Shown here piece by piece: positions 17,725 through 26,420 of a stretch of DNA of 33,940 nt (within the stretch, counting starts at the first letter, position 1; every line of letters begins with the position of its first letter). This DNA is from Verrucomicrobiota bacterium (lineage in GTDB: Bacteria > Verrucomicrobiota > Verrucomicrobiia > Limisphaerales > UBA1100). The DNA lies in the NCBI GenBank assembly GCA_028343615.1, contig JAOLZA010000029.1, forward strand, positions 1 to 33,940. Reading direction: 5' to 3'. Below the pieces are notes generated by a model, which did not search any database, was not told the origin of the DNA, and saw only the letters and a program-made list of their open reading frames with translations. Position numbers and translations under genes: made by a program.

Positions 17725-17821
17725 GGGATTTACGATGAAAATGCGAATCCCTTTTGCCGCTTTGCTCAACTTGGATGCTGCGGCCGAAACTAAAGAAATA
17801 GCCTCAGGATTCCCAAATGAA

Positions 17822-17850
17822 TTGTCTTAAGTGTACTAATCCCTAATAAT
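17822..17850 (+). promoter_or_regulatory. Candidate promoter upstream of the second Tat oxidoreductase
   Basis: TTGTCT (17822-17827), a 16-17-base spacer, then TAATAAT (17844-17850). The ATG follows 10 bases later, so the message would be nearly leaderless. The -35 box shares TTGTC with the candidate before 8429. Confidence 0.35.
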
Positions 17851-17860
17851 AGAGATCATC

Positions 17861-19207
17861 ATGGCCGCTAAACATTTCAATCGCAGATCATTTCTTAAAA
17901 CCAGTGCCACCATCGGGGCAGTTGCAACTCTTTCGGCACCCAACATCGTGCGCGGGCGTAATCTAAATGAGAAACTCAATATCGCGATGATTGGCATCGG
18001 TAATCGCGGTCAACGCAACACCGGCTATTTCAAGGGGGAAAACATTGTCGCCCTGTGCGATGTAGACACGGCAAAGATGGGATTAGCTGCGAAGTCTCAC
18101 CCTAAAGCCCGACAGGCAAAAGACTTTCGCAGATTGTTTGACCACGAGAAGGAGTTTGATGCGGTTGTTGTCTCGACTCCCGAACATACTCATGCCTTTG
18201 CGACGCTACCGGCACTTCAACTGGGCAAACATGTCTACTGTGAAAAGCCGCTGACTTATAACATCGAGGAAGCCCGCATCATTCGCATGGCGACTCGCGA
18301 CGCAAAAGTGGCCACCCAGATGGGAACGCAATTCCACGCCGGCGATAACTATCGGCGCGTGGTCGAACTGATCCAGTCCGGCGCGATCGGCAAAGTTCGT
18401 GAAGCCCATGTCTGGCATTCCCGTGCCTGGGGCTGGCACGAAAGCGAGCAGGCGGCCCGTAAAGCCAAGGATCGCTTCATCGTTATCCGCACGCCAAAAA
18501 AACCTCAACCGATACCCGTCGGTCTTGACTGGGATTTATGGTTGGGCCCGGCTCCGGCCCGGCTATTCCACAACGACTATTTCAAAGGTCCCATATGGTA
18601 CCGCTGGTGGGATTTTGGAAACGGCACCATGTCCGATCTCGGCAGCCACATGGTCGACTTGCCGTTTTGGGCCTTGAAACTCGAAGCGCCGCTGACGGTC
18701 GAAGCCAAGGGACCTAAACCTCATCACGATATTGCTCCAGCTTCGATGCAGGCGATCTATGAATACGGTGCGCGCGGCGATTTGCCGCCGGTGAAACTGA
18801 CCTGGCACCAAGGATTGGAGAAGCCGCAAATCTGGAAAGACAAGGGTATCCCGCAGTGGGCCAACGGCCATTTGTTCATCGGTGACAAGGGTATGTTGTT
18901 ATCCGATTATAAAAAGTATGTTTTGCTTCCTGAAAATAAGTTCGCCGATTTCAAGGGCCCAGCCCCGTTCATTCCACGCTCACCCGGCCATCACCAGGAC
19001 TGGGTCGCCGCATGCAAAGGTGGGGCTCCGACACTGAGCAACTTTGAATATGCCGGCTTGCTGACGGAGGCCAACCATCTTGGAAACGTCGCGTATCGTA
19101 CCGAGAAGAAAATTCAGTGGGATACAAAAGAGATGCGCGCCACCAATGCCCCCGATGCCGAGCAGTTCATTAAGCGCGATTACCGAAAGGGATGGAAACT
19201 CAGTTAG
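17861..19207 (+). CDS. Tat-exported Gfo/Idh/MocA family oxidoreductase (2)
   Basis: A 448-residue protein with twin-arginine signal RRSFLK (residues 8-13) and a hydrophobic stretch ending near APNIVRG. The Rossmann motif is GIGNRG, then CDVD; STPEHTH; and EKPL with the family's signature lysine. Downstream, [15 protein letters not shown] is the substrate-side region with the catalytic-type His. It is a close paralogue of the gene at 32871 (shared [17 protein letters not shown] and QSGAIG segments) and more distant from that at 8429. Exported members are thought to act on sugars in the periplasm; the substrate is unknown. The 143-base gap after it contains gene debris (EF-hand tail). Confidence 0.92.
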   Translation: MAAKHFNRRSFLKTSATIGAVATLSAPNIVRGRNLNEKLNIAMIGIGNRGQRNTGYFKGENIVALCDVDTAKMGLAAKSHPKARQAKDFRRLFDHEKEFDAVVVSTPEHTHAFATLPALQLGKHVYCEKPLTYNIEEARIIRMATRDAKVATQMGTQFHAGDNYRRVVELIQSGAIGKVREAHVWHSRAWGWHESEQAARKAKDRFIVIRTPKKPQPIPVGLDWDLWLGPAPARLFHNDYFKGPIWYRWWDFGNGTMSDLGSHMVDLPFWALKLEAPLTVEAKGPKPHHDIAPASMQAIYEYGARGDLPPVKLTWHQGLEKPQIWKDKGIPQWANGHLFIGDKGMLLSDYKKYVLLPENKFADFKGPAPFIPRSPGHHQDWVAACKGGAPTLSNFEYAGLLTEANHLGNVAYRTEKKIQWDTKEMRATNAPDAEQFIKRDYRKGWKLS

Positions 19208-19317
19208 TCGCTATCTGAAGAAAGAAGACCGCCATATCGGGTTGCATACCACGTAAATGCCTGATGGATCGTCAGCACCTGTTACAAAGGGCTCTTCGCC
19301 TGAGAAAATTTAGGCGA

Positions 19318-19354
19318 AAAACTCACGCTTGAAGAACTGAATAAAACGAAATGA
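19318..19354 (+). pseudogene. Remnant EF-hand tail, direct repeat copy B
   Basis: Identical to 16270-16306 at 36 of 37 bases. In frame it encodes KLTLEELNKTK and a TGA overlapping the ATG at 19351, but an in-frame TGA sits at 19301-19303, six codons before the repeat, so no EF-hand gene precedes it. It is debris from a gene once located here, or a recombination footprint. Confidence 0.65.
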
Positions 19355-20787
19355 AAATAAACCATATCTTACTACTAGCGGCGATGCTTACGCTCGTTTC
19401 TACAGCCATTGCAGCGAAAGCACCGAACGTTTTGTTTTTGATGTCGGACGACCTCAACACAGCGCTGAGTGGATTCGGACACCCGCAGTGCAAAACACCG
19501 GAACTGGACAAACTGGCCGAGCGCGGTATGCGCTTCGAGAACATGCACTGCCAATATCCTGTGTGCGGCGCGTCGCGCGCATCGCTGATGTCAGGGCTGT
19601 ATCCCTACACCAACGGAACGCTGGGCAATGCCGGGACACTGCGGGGCAACATGCCGGATGTTGTCACGATGTCGCAGCTATTCAGAAAAAATGGCTACCG
19701 CGTCGGGCGTGTCAGCAAGATCTACCACATGGGCATCCCAATGGAAATTATCGCCGGAACCGCCATACGCGACGATCCGCACTCGTGGGATGAGGTGGTC
19801 AATATCAAGGCGCCCGAACAAAATGCACCGGGTGAAAAGACGAACTGGTCACCGAAGAATAAGAGTTCGCAGTCGTTTACCGGCGTCGTGGCCGAAGGCG
19901 ATGACTTGTTGCACGCCGATGGGATGGCCGCGAACCACGCCATCGACTTCCTTAAGCGCCACAAGGACAAGCCCTTTTTCCTCGCCTGCGGTTTTGTCCG
20001 GCCGCACGTCCCGTTGGTTGCGCCGGCGAAATATTTCGACCTCTATGACCGCGACGCGATGATAGCTCCCGTGGTGCCGGAGAACGACCTTGAAGACGTG
20101 CCGGGAATCATTCGCAACTACAAACGTAACAGCACATCCTATGGCGTCACGCCCGAACTGCACAAGGGCTTGCTCGAAGCCTACTATGCCAGCATTTCCT
20201 ATATGGATGCACAGGTCGGCCGAGTGTTGGATGCGCTTGAAGAACTGGGGCTGGCGGATAACACCATCATTGTGTTTACCAGCGATCATGGCTACCTGCT
20301 GGGGCATCATAACAAGTTCCAAAAACAGCATTTGTTTGAGGAGGCAACCCGCGTCCCGTTCATCGTCAGTATTCCATGGATGAAGAACCAGCACGGCAAG
20401 GCAACCGCGCATATTACTGAGTTGATTGACCTCTATCCAACCCTCGCAAAGCTGGCCGGACTGAAAGCACCGAATAGTTTGCACGGAGAGAGCATGGTGC
20501 CGCTACTCAAGGACCCAAATTCCGACGGTTGGAAAAAAGAGGTTGCCTTCACGATCAGCCGTAGCGGCGGAGAATCGATTCGCACCCGCGAATGGCGCTT
20601 CACGCAATGGGGCTTTGGTGCGGACGGGATGGAACTGTATGACCTCAGGAATGATCCGGGAGAATTCACCAACCTTGCCATGAAAAGCAAATACTCCGTG
20701 CAGCTCAATAAGCTCAAGAAACAACTCGAAGCCAAGCGGCGTGAAGCGGGCTATTCCCCCGACAAGTTCGGGAAGAAAAAGAGATGA
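19351..20787 (+). CDS. Secreted sulfatase, iduronate-2-sulfatase-like, CGASR motif
   Basis: A 478-residue sulfatase; signal peptide about residues 1-22. Formylglycine site Cys72 in CGASRASLMSG (C-x-A-x-R variant). Metal ligands in SDDLN and TSDHGYLLGHH. The lysine motif SKIYHM and CGFVRPHVPLVAP followed by YFDLYD mark the iduronate-2-sulfatase-like group, as in the gene at 6908. The start overlaps the stop of the EF-hand remnant, so whatever used to sit upstream was translationally coupled to it. The stop overlaps a possible start of the following esterase (ATGA at 20784). Confidence 0.92.
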   Translation: MKINHILLLAAMLTLVSTAIAAKAPNVLFLMSDDLNTALSGFGHPQCKTPELDKLAERGMRFENMHCQYPVCGASRASLMSGLYPYTNGTLGNAGTLRGNMPDVVTMSQLFRKNGYRVGRVSKIYHMGIPMEIIAGTAIRDDPHSWDEVVNIKAPEQNAPGEKTNWSPKNKSSQSFTGVVAEGDDLLHADGMAANHAIDFLKRHKDKPFFLACGFVRPHVPLVAPAKYFDLYDRDAMIAPVVPENDLEDVPGIIRNYKRNSTSYGVTPELHKGLLEAYYASISYMDAQVGRVLDALEELGLADNTIIVFTSDHGYLLGHHNKFQKQHLFEEATRVPFIVSIPWMKNQHGKATAHITELIDLYPTLAKLAGLKAPNSLHGESMVPLLKDPNSDGWKKEVAFTISRSGGESIRTREWRFTQWGFGADGMELYDLRNDPGEFTNLAMKSKYSVQLNKLKKQLEAKRREAGYSPDKFGKKKR

Positions 20788-20834
20788 AAAATTCGATAAA
20801 TCTCAGCACTCAATTACAGATAACCAAACAAAAA

Positions 20835-21713
20835 ATGATGAAAACCATATGCCTCCCCCTACTCTCAATCCTCACGGCAACGTCGCTCTTTGCCAAGAAC
20901 GTCGAGCCTACTCACAAGCATGTCTCCTACGGTTCCCACAAGGACATGAAGCTCAATTTCTGGAAGATTGAGGCAAAGGAACCTACACCGCTGCTCGTCC
21001 ACATCCATGGCGGCGGCTGGCTGGGCGGCAAGAAGAACGAGACCATTGGACCTAATACTCTCAAGCAGGGATACAGTTATTGTTCGATTGATTACCGGCT
21101 TGCCGGCACACAACTTCTTCCAGCTGCGGTTCATGATGCTGCCCGGGCCATTCAGTTCCTGCGCACCAAGGCCAAGGAATGGAACGTTGACCCATCCCGC
21201 ATTGCCGTAACCGGTGGCTCGGCTGGGGCTGCCTCCAGCCTCTGGCTCGCCTATCATGACGACCTGGCCGATCCCAAGAGTAAAGACCCCGTCCTGCGCC
21301 AATCTTCACGTGTATGCGGTGCCATTGGTCTAGGCGGGCAAACCACACTTGACCCGTTTCTCTTGGAAAAAGAGATTGGCTTGGCCGCCATCAAGCATCC
21401 CATGATCTGGAGAACCGTGGGAGCCACGAGCCACGAGCATCTGAAGAAGAACTGGGACAAGTTCAAGGCCCTGTCAATTGAGTGTTCACCCATCACCCAC
21501 GTTACCAAGGATGATCCGCCTGTCTGGATCCGGTATAACAAGCCAGCACCGGTGCCCGTGATCAAAGGTGATGGCATCCATCACGCCGGCTTTGGCCGTC
21601 TGCTCAAGAAAAAGTGCGAAGAGGTAGGGATCAAGTGTCACCTGCAGGTCACTGGACACGAGCAGCCCAAAATCAATAATAGCGAATTCCTAAAGCGAGT
21701 CTTTGCTAAGTAG
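20835..21713 (+). CDS. Secreted alpha/beta-hydrolase esterase
   Basis: An alpha/beta-hydrolase with the oxyanion motif HGGGW (58-62 from this start) and nucleophile elbow GGSAGA (Ser129). The frame opens at 20784, overlapping the sulfatase stop, but that adds 17 polar residues before the signal peptide; the ATG at 20835 begins [20 protein letters not shown], so I prefer it. The usual acid position reads [12 protein letters not shown], with no Asp, so the third catalytic residue is not obvious; candidate histidines lie in GIHHAGFG and GHEQP. Likely removes acyl groups from glycans, but this is less certain than for the esterase at 2600. The DUF1080-sulfatase fusion follows 16 bases later. Confidence 0.85.
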   Translation: MMKTICLPLLSILTATSLFAKNVEPTHKHVSYGSHKDMKLNFWKIEAKEPTPLLVHIHGGGWLGGKKNETIGPNTLKQGYSYCSIDYRLAGTQLLPAAVHDAARAIQFLRTKAKEWNVDPSRIAVTGGSAGAASSLWLAYHDDLADPKSKDPVLRQSSRVCGAIGLGGQTTLDPFLLEKEIGLAAIKHPMIWRTVGATSHEHLKKNWDKFKALSIECSPITHVTKDDPPVWIRYNKPAPVPVIKGDGIHHAGFGRLLKKKCEEVGIKCHLQVTGHEQPKINNSEFLKRVFAK

Positions 21714-21729
21714 AAAGGTGTTGAACAAA

Positions 21730-23922
21730 ATGAAGACATTAATCATTTCCCTATTAGCCTTATTATTTGGTTCGGCGATTGGAGCAGATTTTCAGAATGC
21801 GGAGAGCACAAACGCCAAAGGTAAACCTAAAGCGATTACTATTCCGGAGCCCGGCTTTAAGCCGATTTTCAACGGAAAGGATCTCACTGGTTGGGAGGGT
21901 GAGGGCAAGGCGTGGGTTGTGCGTGATGGAGCCATTCAATCCACCGGTGGCCAAACTAAAAAGAATTGGCTCATCTGGCGGGACGGTGAACTGCGCGATT
22001 TTGAACTGCGCCTGAGTTTCAAATTTACTAAGGGCAATTCGGGAGTGCAGGTGCGCAGCAAAGAAATCGATAAGTGGCAGGTGCGTGGCTATCAGGTTGA
22101 GATTGCTGATGCCACCAAGATGGGGCTTTGGCACCACTCATTGTCTCCGGAAAAGTACCGGAGTCACCTCGCTACGGCCGGGCAGCGCGTGCATATTGGT
22201 GTCGATGGAAAAAAGGAGATCGAACAGCTGGCTGAAGCCGACAAGGTCCAGTCGGTTTGTCGGGATAATGAATGGAATGAACTGGTGATAAAGGCAGTGG
22301 GTTCGCGCCTCGTGCAAAAGATTAATGGAGTGGTCTTTACTGAGCTTATAGACGAGGAAGCTAAGTATGCGGCCCAATCTGGATTACTGGCCTTGCAGGA
22401 TCATGGCAAGGGTTGTGTCGCGGCGTTCAAGAACATTCGCATCAAGCATCTCAAGACGGAGGTCAACCCCAGCAGATCCAATACTGCCAAGCAAACCAAT
22501 TTTCTGTTCTTTCTGGTTGATGACATGGGCTGGGCGGACATCGGCGCCAACGGTAGCAAGTTTCATGAAACACCGCACATAGATGGTCTGGCTGCCAGTG
22601 GTATGCGCTTCACGCAGGGTTACGCAGCCTGTCCGGTGTGCAGCCCCACGCGCGCGAGTATTTTGACCGGCCGCCATCCGGTGCGGGTGGACATCACCGA
22701 TTGGATTCCTGGCCAGGGAAACCGCTCATCCAATCCTATGCTGCATCCGCAGGATCGCGACAACCTAGCGCATAAGGAGGTGACGATCGCGGAGGCACTC
22801 AAGAAGCATGACTACCAGACCTTCTTCGCTGGCAAATGGCATTTGGGTAGCGAAGGGCATTGGCCAACTGATCAGGGTTTTGACATCAACATCGGCGGCC
22901 ATCATAGAGGCTCGCCTCCCGGTGGCTACTACGCACCGTGGACCAATCCCGCGCTGAAGTCCAAAAGGAAAGGCGAATATTTGACCGAACGCCTCACCGA
23001 AGAGTCGGTAAAATTTCTGGAAGGGCGCGACGGATCAAAGCCGTTTCTGCTGTACCTTTCCTACTACAACATCCATACGCCTATTCAGGCCTACAAGAAA
23101 CACATCGAAAAATACCAATCCAAAGCCGCCAAATTATTCGAAGGCAAAACCCCTACGAAACCCGAGCACGAAGGCATCAACCGCATGCGACAGGACAATG
23201 CCGCGTTGGCATCGATGGTCGCCGCGGTGGATGATAGCGTCGGCACGCTCTTGGCTAAGATCAAGCAACTCAAGCTCGACGAAAACACCGTAGTCATTTT
23301 CTTCAGCGACAACGGTGGTCTCAGCACGCTTGGACGCGGGCGGCCTGGACCGGGCTGCAATCTTCCGCTGCGTGCCGGCAAAGGGTGGCTTTACGAAGGC
23401 GGCGTGCGCGAGCCCACTCTCATTCGTGCTCCCGGAATCACCAAACCCGGTAGTGTGTCGCAAAAGCCCATGGTGAGTATGGATTTCTTTCCTACTATGC
23501 TGGAATTGGCCGGTCTGCCTGCCAAGCCCAAGCTCCATATCGATGGACAGAGCCTCGTGCCCCAGCTCAAGGGCAATGATTCAGGAAAGCGTACATTGTA
23601 TTGGCATTACCCACATTACCACGGCTCAGCCTGGAAACCGGGTGCTTCCATTCGTGACGGCGACTGGAAGCTGATTGAATTGTATCACTACGACAACTTT
23701 GAGCTCTACAATCTTGCCGACGATCCCAGCGAAAAAATAGACCTCGCCAAGTCCAATCCCAAGAAGGTAACTGAATTGCGCACCAAACTTATCGCGTGGC
23801 AGAAGCAACTGGGAGCAAAGATGCCAGTGCCCAATCCCGACTACAACCCCGATGCCAAACCTAAGTCTCGCAAGCCCAAAAATAAAAAATTAGTTAGGGC
23901 GCGCGGCAATTCTGCCCGATAA
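21730..23922 (+). CDS. Two-domain secreted enzyme: DUF1080 (3-keto-disaccharide hydrolase) fused to S1 sulfatase
   Basis: A 730-residue protein from the ATG at 21730, chosen because it begins a good signal peptide; upstream codons in the frame lack one. Residues about 40-245 are a DUF1080 domain (jelly-roll fold, Pfam 3-keto-disaccharide hydrolase): [47 protein letters not shown] and FKNIRIK all match its usual landmarks. Residues about 255-705 are a complete sulfatase: VDDMGWAD, formylglycine Cys304 in [25 protein letters not shown]. The two are joined by a short polar linker with no frameshift. The sulfatase half resembles the enzyme at 3650. Both activities would be exported together, so one polypeptide might desulfate and cleave an oxidised glycoside. 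The tail is basic. Confidence 0.92.
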   Translation: MKTLIISLLALLFGSAIGADFQNAESTNAKGKPKAITIPEPGFKPIFNGKDLTGWEGEGKAWVVRDGAIQSTGGQTKKNWLIWRDGELRDFELRLSFKFTKGNSGVQVRSKEIDKWQVRGYQVEIADATKMGLWHHSLSPEKYRSHLATAGQRVHIGVDGKKEIEQLAEADKVQSVCRDNEWNELVIKAVGSRLVQKINGVVFTELIDEEAKYAAQSGLLALQDHGKGCVAAFKNIRIKHLKTEVNPSRSNTAKQTNFLFFLVDDMGWADIGANGSKFHETPHIDGLAASGMRFTQGYAACPVCSPTRASILTGRHPVRVDITDWIPGQGNRSSNPMLHPQDRDNLAHKEVTIAEALKKHDYQTFFAGKWHLGSEGHWPTDQGFDINIGGHHRGSPPGGYYAPWTNPALKSKRKGEYLTERLTEESVKFLEGRDGSKPFLLYLSYYNIHTPIQAYKKHIEKYQSKAAKLFEGKTPTKPEHEGINRMRQDNAALASMVAAVDDSVGTLLAKIKQLKLDENTVVIFFSDNGGLSTLGRGRPGPGCNLPLRAGKGWLYEGGVREPTLIRAPGITKPGSVSQKPMVSMDFFPTMLELAGLPAKPKLHIDGQSLVPQLKGNDSGKRTLYWHYPHYHGSAWKPGASIRDGDWKLIELYHYDNFELYNLADDPSEKIDLAKSNPKKVTELRTKLIAWQKQLGAKMPVPNPDYNPDAKPKSRKPKNKKLVRARGNSAR

Positions 23923-23951
23923 GAAGTAAATTTTTTTAACTTTGAATATTT

Positions 23952-23969
23952 TGCTCTCCATTGAGAGCA
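23952..23969 (+). other. Small hairpin between the fusion gene and the LRR gene
   Basis: TGCTCTC, a CATT loop, then GAGAGCA: a perfect 7-base inverted repeat about 30 bases after the stop. No T-run follows, so it is at best a weak terminator or RNA 3' end. Confidence 0.3.
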
Positions 23970-24028
23970 TTCGGGCAAGTCAAAGCTCCGATCAATAAAT
24001 CATATTTCGAGACATACTTTCCAATCCA

Positions 24029-24886
24029 ATGAATATCCGAATATTTTTAGCCCTGCTGTTCATAAGCACGGTATCTTTTGAACTCCGCGCCGCGGATGCA
24101 ACAGTACTGGATGCAATCAGAAGAAGCGGTGGATTGGTGCTTACTGCGCCTGGCAAATCCGGCAATTGGGAGGTGGAGTTTCATTTGAGAGGCAGGGATC
24201 TGACCGATAAAGGATTAGCGAATGTGGCAGCTTTGAAGAGCGTTGTTGTATTGAATCTTCGTGACACACAAATCACTAGTTCTGGTTTGGTGCATTTGAA
24301 GGGGCTCACTCAATTAAGGCGCTTACACCTTGAACGGACTAAAGTGGATGACAAAGGCATCGAGAACCTCATCGGCCTAAGCAAGCTTGAATACCTGAAT
24401 CTGTACGCCACTCAAATCACAGACGAGTCGCTTGATAGGCTGGCAAACCTTAAGAACCTAAGACAGTTATATCTTTGGCAAACAGATGTAACGGACGATG
24501 GCGTGGCCAAATTGAAAAAAGCTTTGCCTGAATTGAAAATCGTTCGTGGCATTGATCTTAGTAAAGTGGTTCCAGTGAAGAAACCGGAGCCCAAGCCAAT
24601 GGAGGAACTGAAGTGGGTCGCCATTAGCGGCGATGTGAAGCCTCCAAAATCCAAACCCGGCTCATTCACTGTTCTAACTTTTGAGAACAAGCGCAGCCAC
24701 CGGATCAAGCTCTATTGGGTTGACTATGGTGGCAATCTAAAGCTCTACGGTGAAATCGACTCTGGCGGAAATCGCCAACAAACCACCTACTCCGATGCGG
24801 TGTGGTTGGTGACTGATGAAAAGGATAAGACGCTTGGATATTTTATCTCCGGGCAAAAGGTGGCTCTGGCGGTAATTCCGAAGTAA
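24029..24886 (+). CDS. Secreted leucine-rich-repeat protein with C-terminal VHL-beta-like domain
   Basis: A 285-residue protein with signal peptide (1-22). Residues about 55-175 form four to five LRRs of the LTDxGLxxLxxLxxLxxLxLxxTxI type common in PVC bacteria. Residues about 212-275 match the beta domain of the von Hippel-Lindau protein. Trp230, Tyr240 and Trp259 have exactly the spacing of human VHL Trp88, Tyr98 and Trp117 (10 and 19 residues), in LYWVDYGG, LYGEI and DAVWLVTD. The hydroxyproline-contacting Ser111 corresponds to Thr253, and His115 to Ala257. Function unknown; both parts are protein-binding folds, so an extracytoplasmic binding role is likely (inference). It stands alone between a 106-base and a 70-base gap. 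Confidence 0.88.
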   Translation: MNIRIFLALLFISTVSFELRAADATVLDAIRRSGGLVLTAPGKSGNWEVEFHLRGRDLTDKGLANVAALKSVVVLNLRDTQITSSGLVHLKGLTQLRRLHLERTKVDDKGIENLIGLSKLEYLNLYATQITDESLDRLANLKNLRQLYLWQTDVTDDGVAKLKKALPELKIVRGIDLSKVVPVKKPEPKPMEELKWVAISGDVKPPKSKPGSFTVLTFENKRSHRIKLYWVDYGGNLKLYGEIDSGGNRQQTTYSDAVWLVTDEKDKTLGYFISGQKVALAVIPK

Positions 24887-24956
24887 AGGTTACGTTTGCT
24901 GTCTTGAGAAAATCACGTTGATCTGCTAATTTCTTTTTGGCCGGATCGTCAAAGGT

Positions 24957-26318
24957 ATGATGCCCAATCTACAACATTCTCGACGTGATTTTTTGCGCTC
25001 CAGCGTGGGCCTTGCTGGTTTGACATTGCCTACATTTTTTAAGGCGCAGGCTCTTGCTGGACCAGAAAAACGCAAGGCAAAATCTTGCATCATTATTTAC
25101 ACGTGGGGAGGCATGAGTCACTACGAGTCTTTCGATCCGAAGCCTGATGCTCCATCGGAAATCCGTGGCGAGTTCAAGCACATACGGACTGCCACGCCCG
25201 GGATTCATTTTTGCGAACACATCCCGTTAATCGCCAAACATTCTGACAAACTCGCCATAGTGCGTTCCGTAAATCATAAACATGGAGGCCATCAACAGGG
25301 CATGTACGTGAACATGACCGGGCATAATCCAGTGGGGGGTATCAAGGCCAAGAGTCGGAATAATTGGCCGTCGCTGGCCTCGATGATTTCTCGTTTCCAC
25401 AATCCCCAGGCAGGCACGCCCGGAGCCGTACGAATGCCATACTCCATGTACGACAACGGTACACAGATGGCTGGCGAGGGAGCTGGGTGGCTCGGGTCAA
25501 AATACGACCCCATCCTTATACGCACCCCCGCAGGTCAAGCATACGGTGGGGTAACACGTTACACGGATCGTGAACTGAATTTGAAGTTGAATATCGAAAA
25601 GCGTCGGGTGACTGATCGGCGTACATTGCTGGAACAACTAGACAACACGCTTGGTCAAACGCAGGGATCTAAGACCGAGTACGATAGAATTGACCATTAT
25701 CGTCGCATGGCTGCGGACATGTTGCTCGGCTCACCTGTTCGTCAGGCCTACGATCTTGAGAAAGAGGATCCGCGCATACGTGATATGTATGGCAATCACA
25801 TCGGTGGACAGACCCTTTTGTTATCTCGACGTCTGGTCGAGGCTGGCGTGCCAGTGGTGCAGGCACTTTGTTCAGCGGGTGACCTTGCCGGCGGCGGCGG
25901 TGATAACTGGGATACGCACCGTGGTCATTTCCCCAAGATGAAAAATCGACTCCTACCTGTGTTTGACCGTGCAGTTTCAGCGTTGCTTGCTGATCTCGAT
26001 ACGCGCGGCATGCTTGATGAAACACTGGTGGTTCTCCTTACTGATTTTGGCCGTACACCGAAAATCAATAACAATGGAGGTCGAGATCACCACCCTGGGG
26101 TCTATTCGCTCGCGCTGGCCGGTGGCGGTATTCGAGGTGGACAGGTTTACGGGTCCAGTGATCGCAAAGGTGCTGAGCCTGGCTCCAATGCCTGCTCTCC
26201 GGCTGATATCCACGCCACTGTTTTCAAGGCCATGGGGATAGACCCTCGCACTGAGTTGACTGATCAACTTGATCGCCCCTTCCAACTCTGCGACGGCGAA
26301 CCGTTACCGTTATTTTAA
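24957..26318 (+). CDS. Tat-exported DUF1501 family protein
   Basis: A 453-residue protein with twin-arginine signal RRDFLR (9-14) and hydrophobic stretch. It has the family's landmarks: YTWGGMSHYESFDPKPDAP, the GHNP segment, and late LTDFGRTPKINNNGGRDHHPGVYS with metal-ligand-like Asp and His residues. DUF1501 proteins are related to the alkaline-phosphatase/sulfatase fold and are abundant in PVC bacteria, often beside DUF1553/DUF1549 cytochrome genes; none of those is seen here. Enzymatic role unknown. A second in-frame ATG follows at 24960. Confidence 0.92.
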   Translation: MMPNLQHSRRDFLRSSVGLAGLTLPTFFKAQALAGPEKRKAKSCIIIYTWGGMSHYESFDPKPDAPSEIRGEFKHIRTATPGIHFCEHIPLIAKHSDKLAIVRSVNHKHGGHQQGMYVNMTGHNPVGGIKAKSRNNWPSLASMISRFHNPQAGTPGAVRMPYSMYDNGTQMAGEGAGWLGSKYDPILIRTPAGQAYGGVTRYTDRELNLKLNIEKRRVTDRRTLLEQLDNTLGQTQGSKTEYDRIDHYRRMAADMLLGSPVRQAYDLEKEDPRIRDMYGNHIGGQTLLLSRRLVEAGVPVVQALCSAGDLAGGGGDNWDTHRGHFPKMKNRLLPVFDRAVSALLADLDTRGMLDETLVVLLTDFGRTPKINNNGGRDHHPGVYSLALAGGGIRGGQVYGSSDRKGAEPGSNACSPADIHATVFKAMGIDPRTELTDQLDRPFQLCDGEPLPLF

Positions 26319-26420
26319 TTGGCCACCGTTTGTCGACAGTAGAACGGTTCTGCGGTTTGTCGTGATGAAAACCGTTGCCGGCGATGGCGCTTTCAAGCAA
26401 CCTGTCGCCACATATTTTCT

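Noticed and set aside
17735-17830. A 31-codon ORF with a signal-peptide-like start after the sulfatase at 16303
   Set aside because: Too short and without a mature domain to be called a gene; treated as possible debris in the findings.
26341-26351. Short palindrome AGAACGGTTCT before pepP, considered as an operator
   Set aside because: A single 11-base palindrome with no second copy in the window can easily arise by chance.
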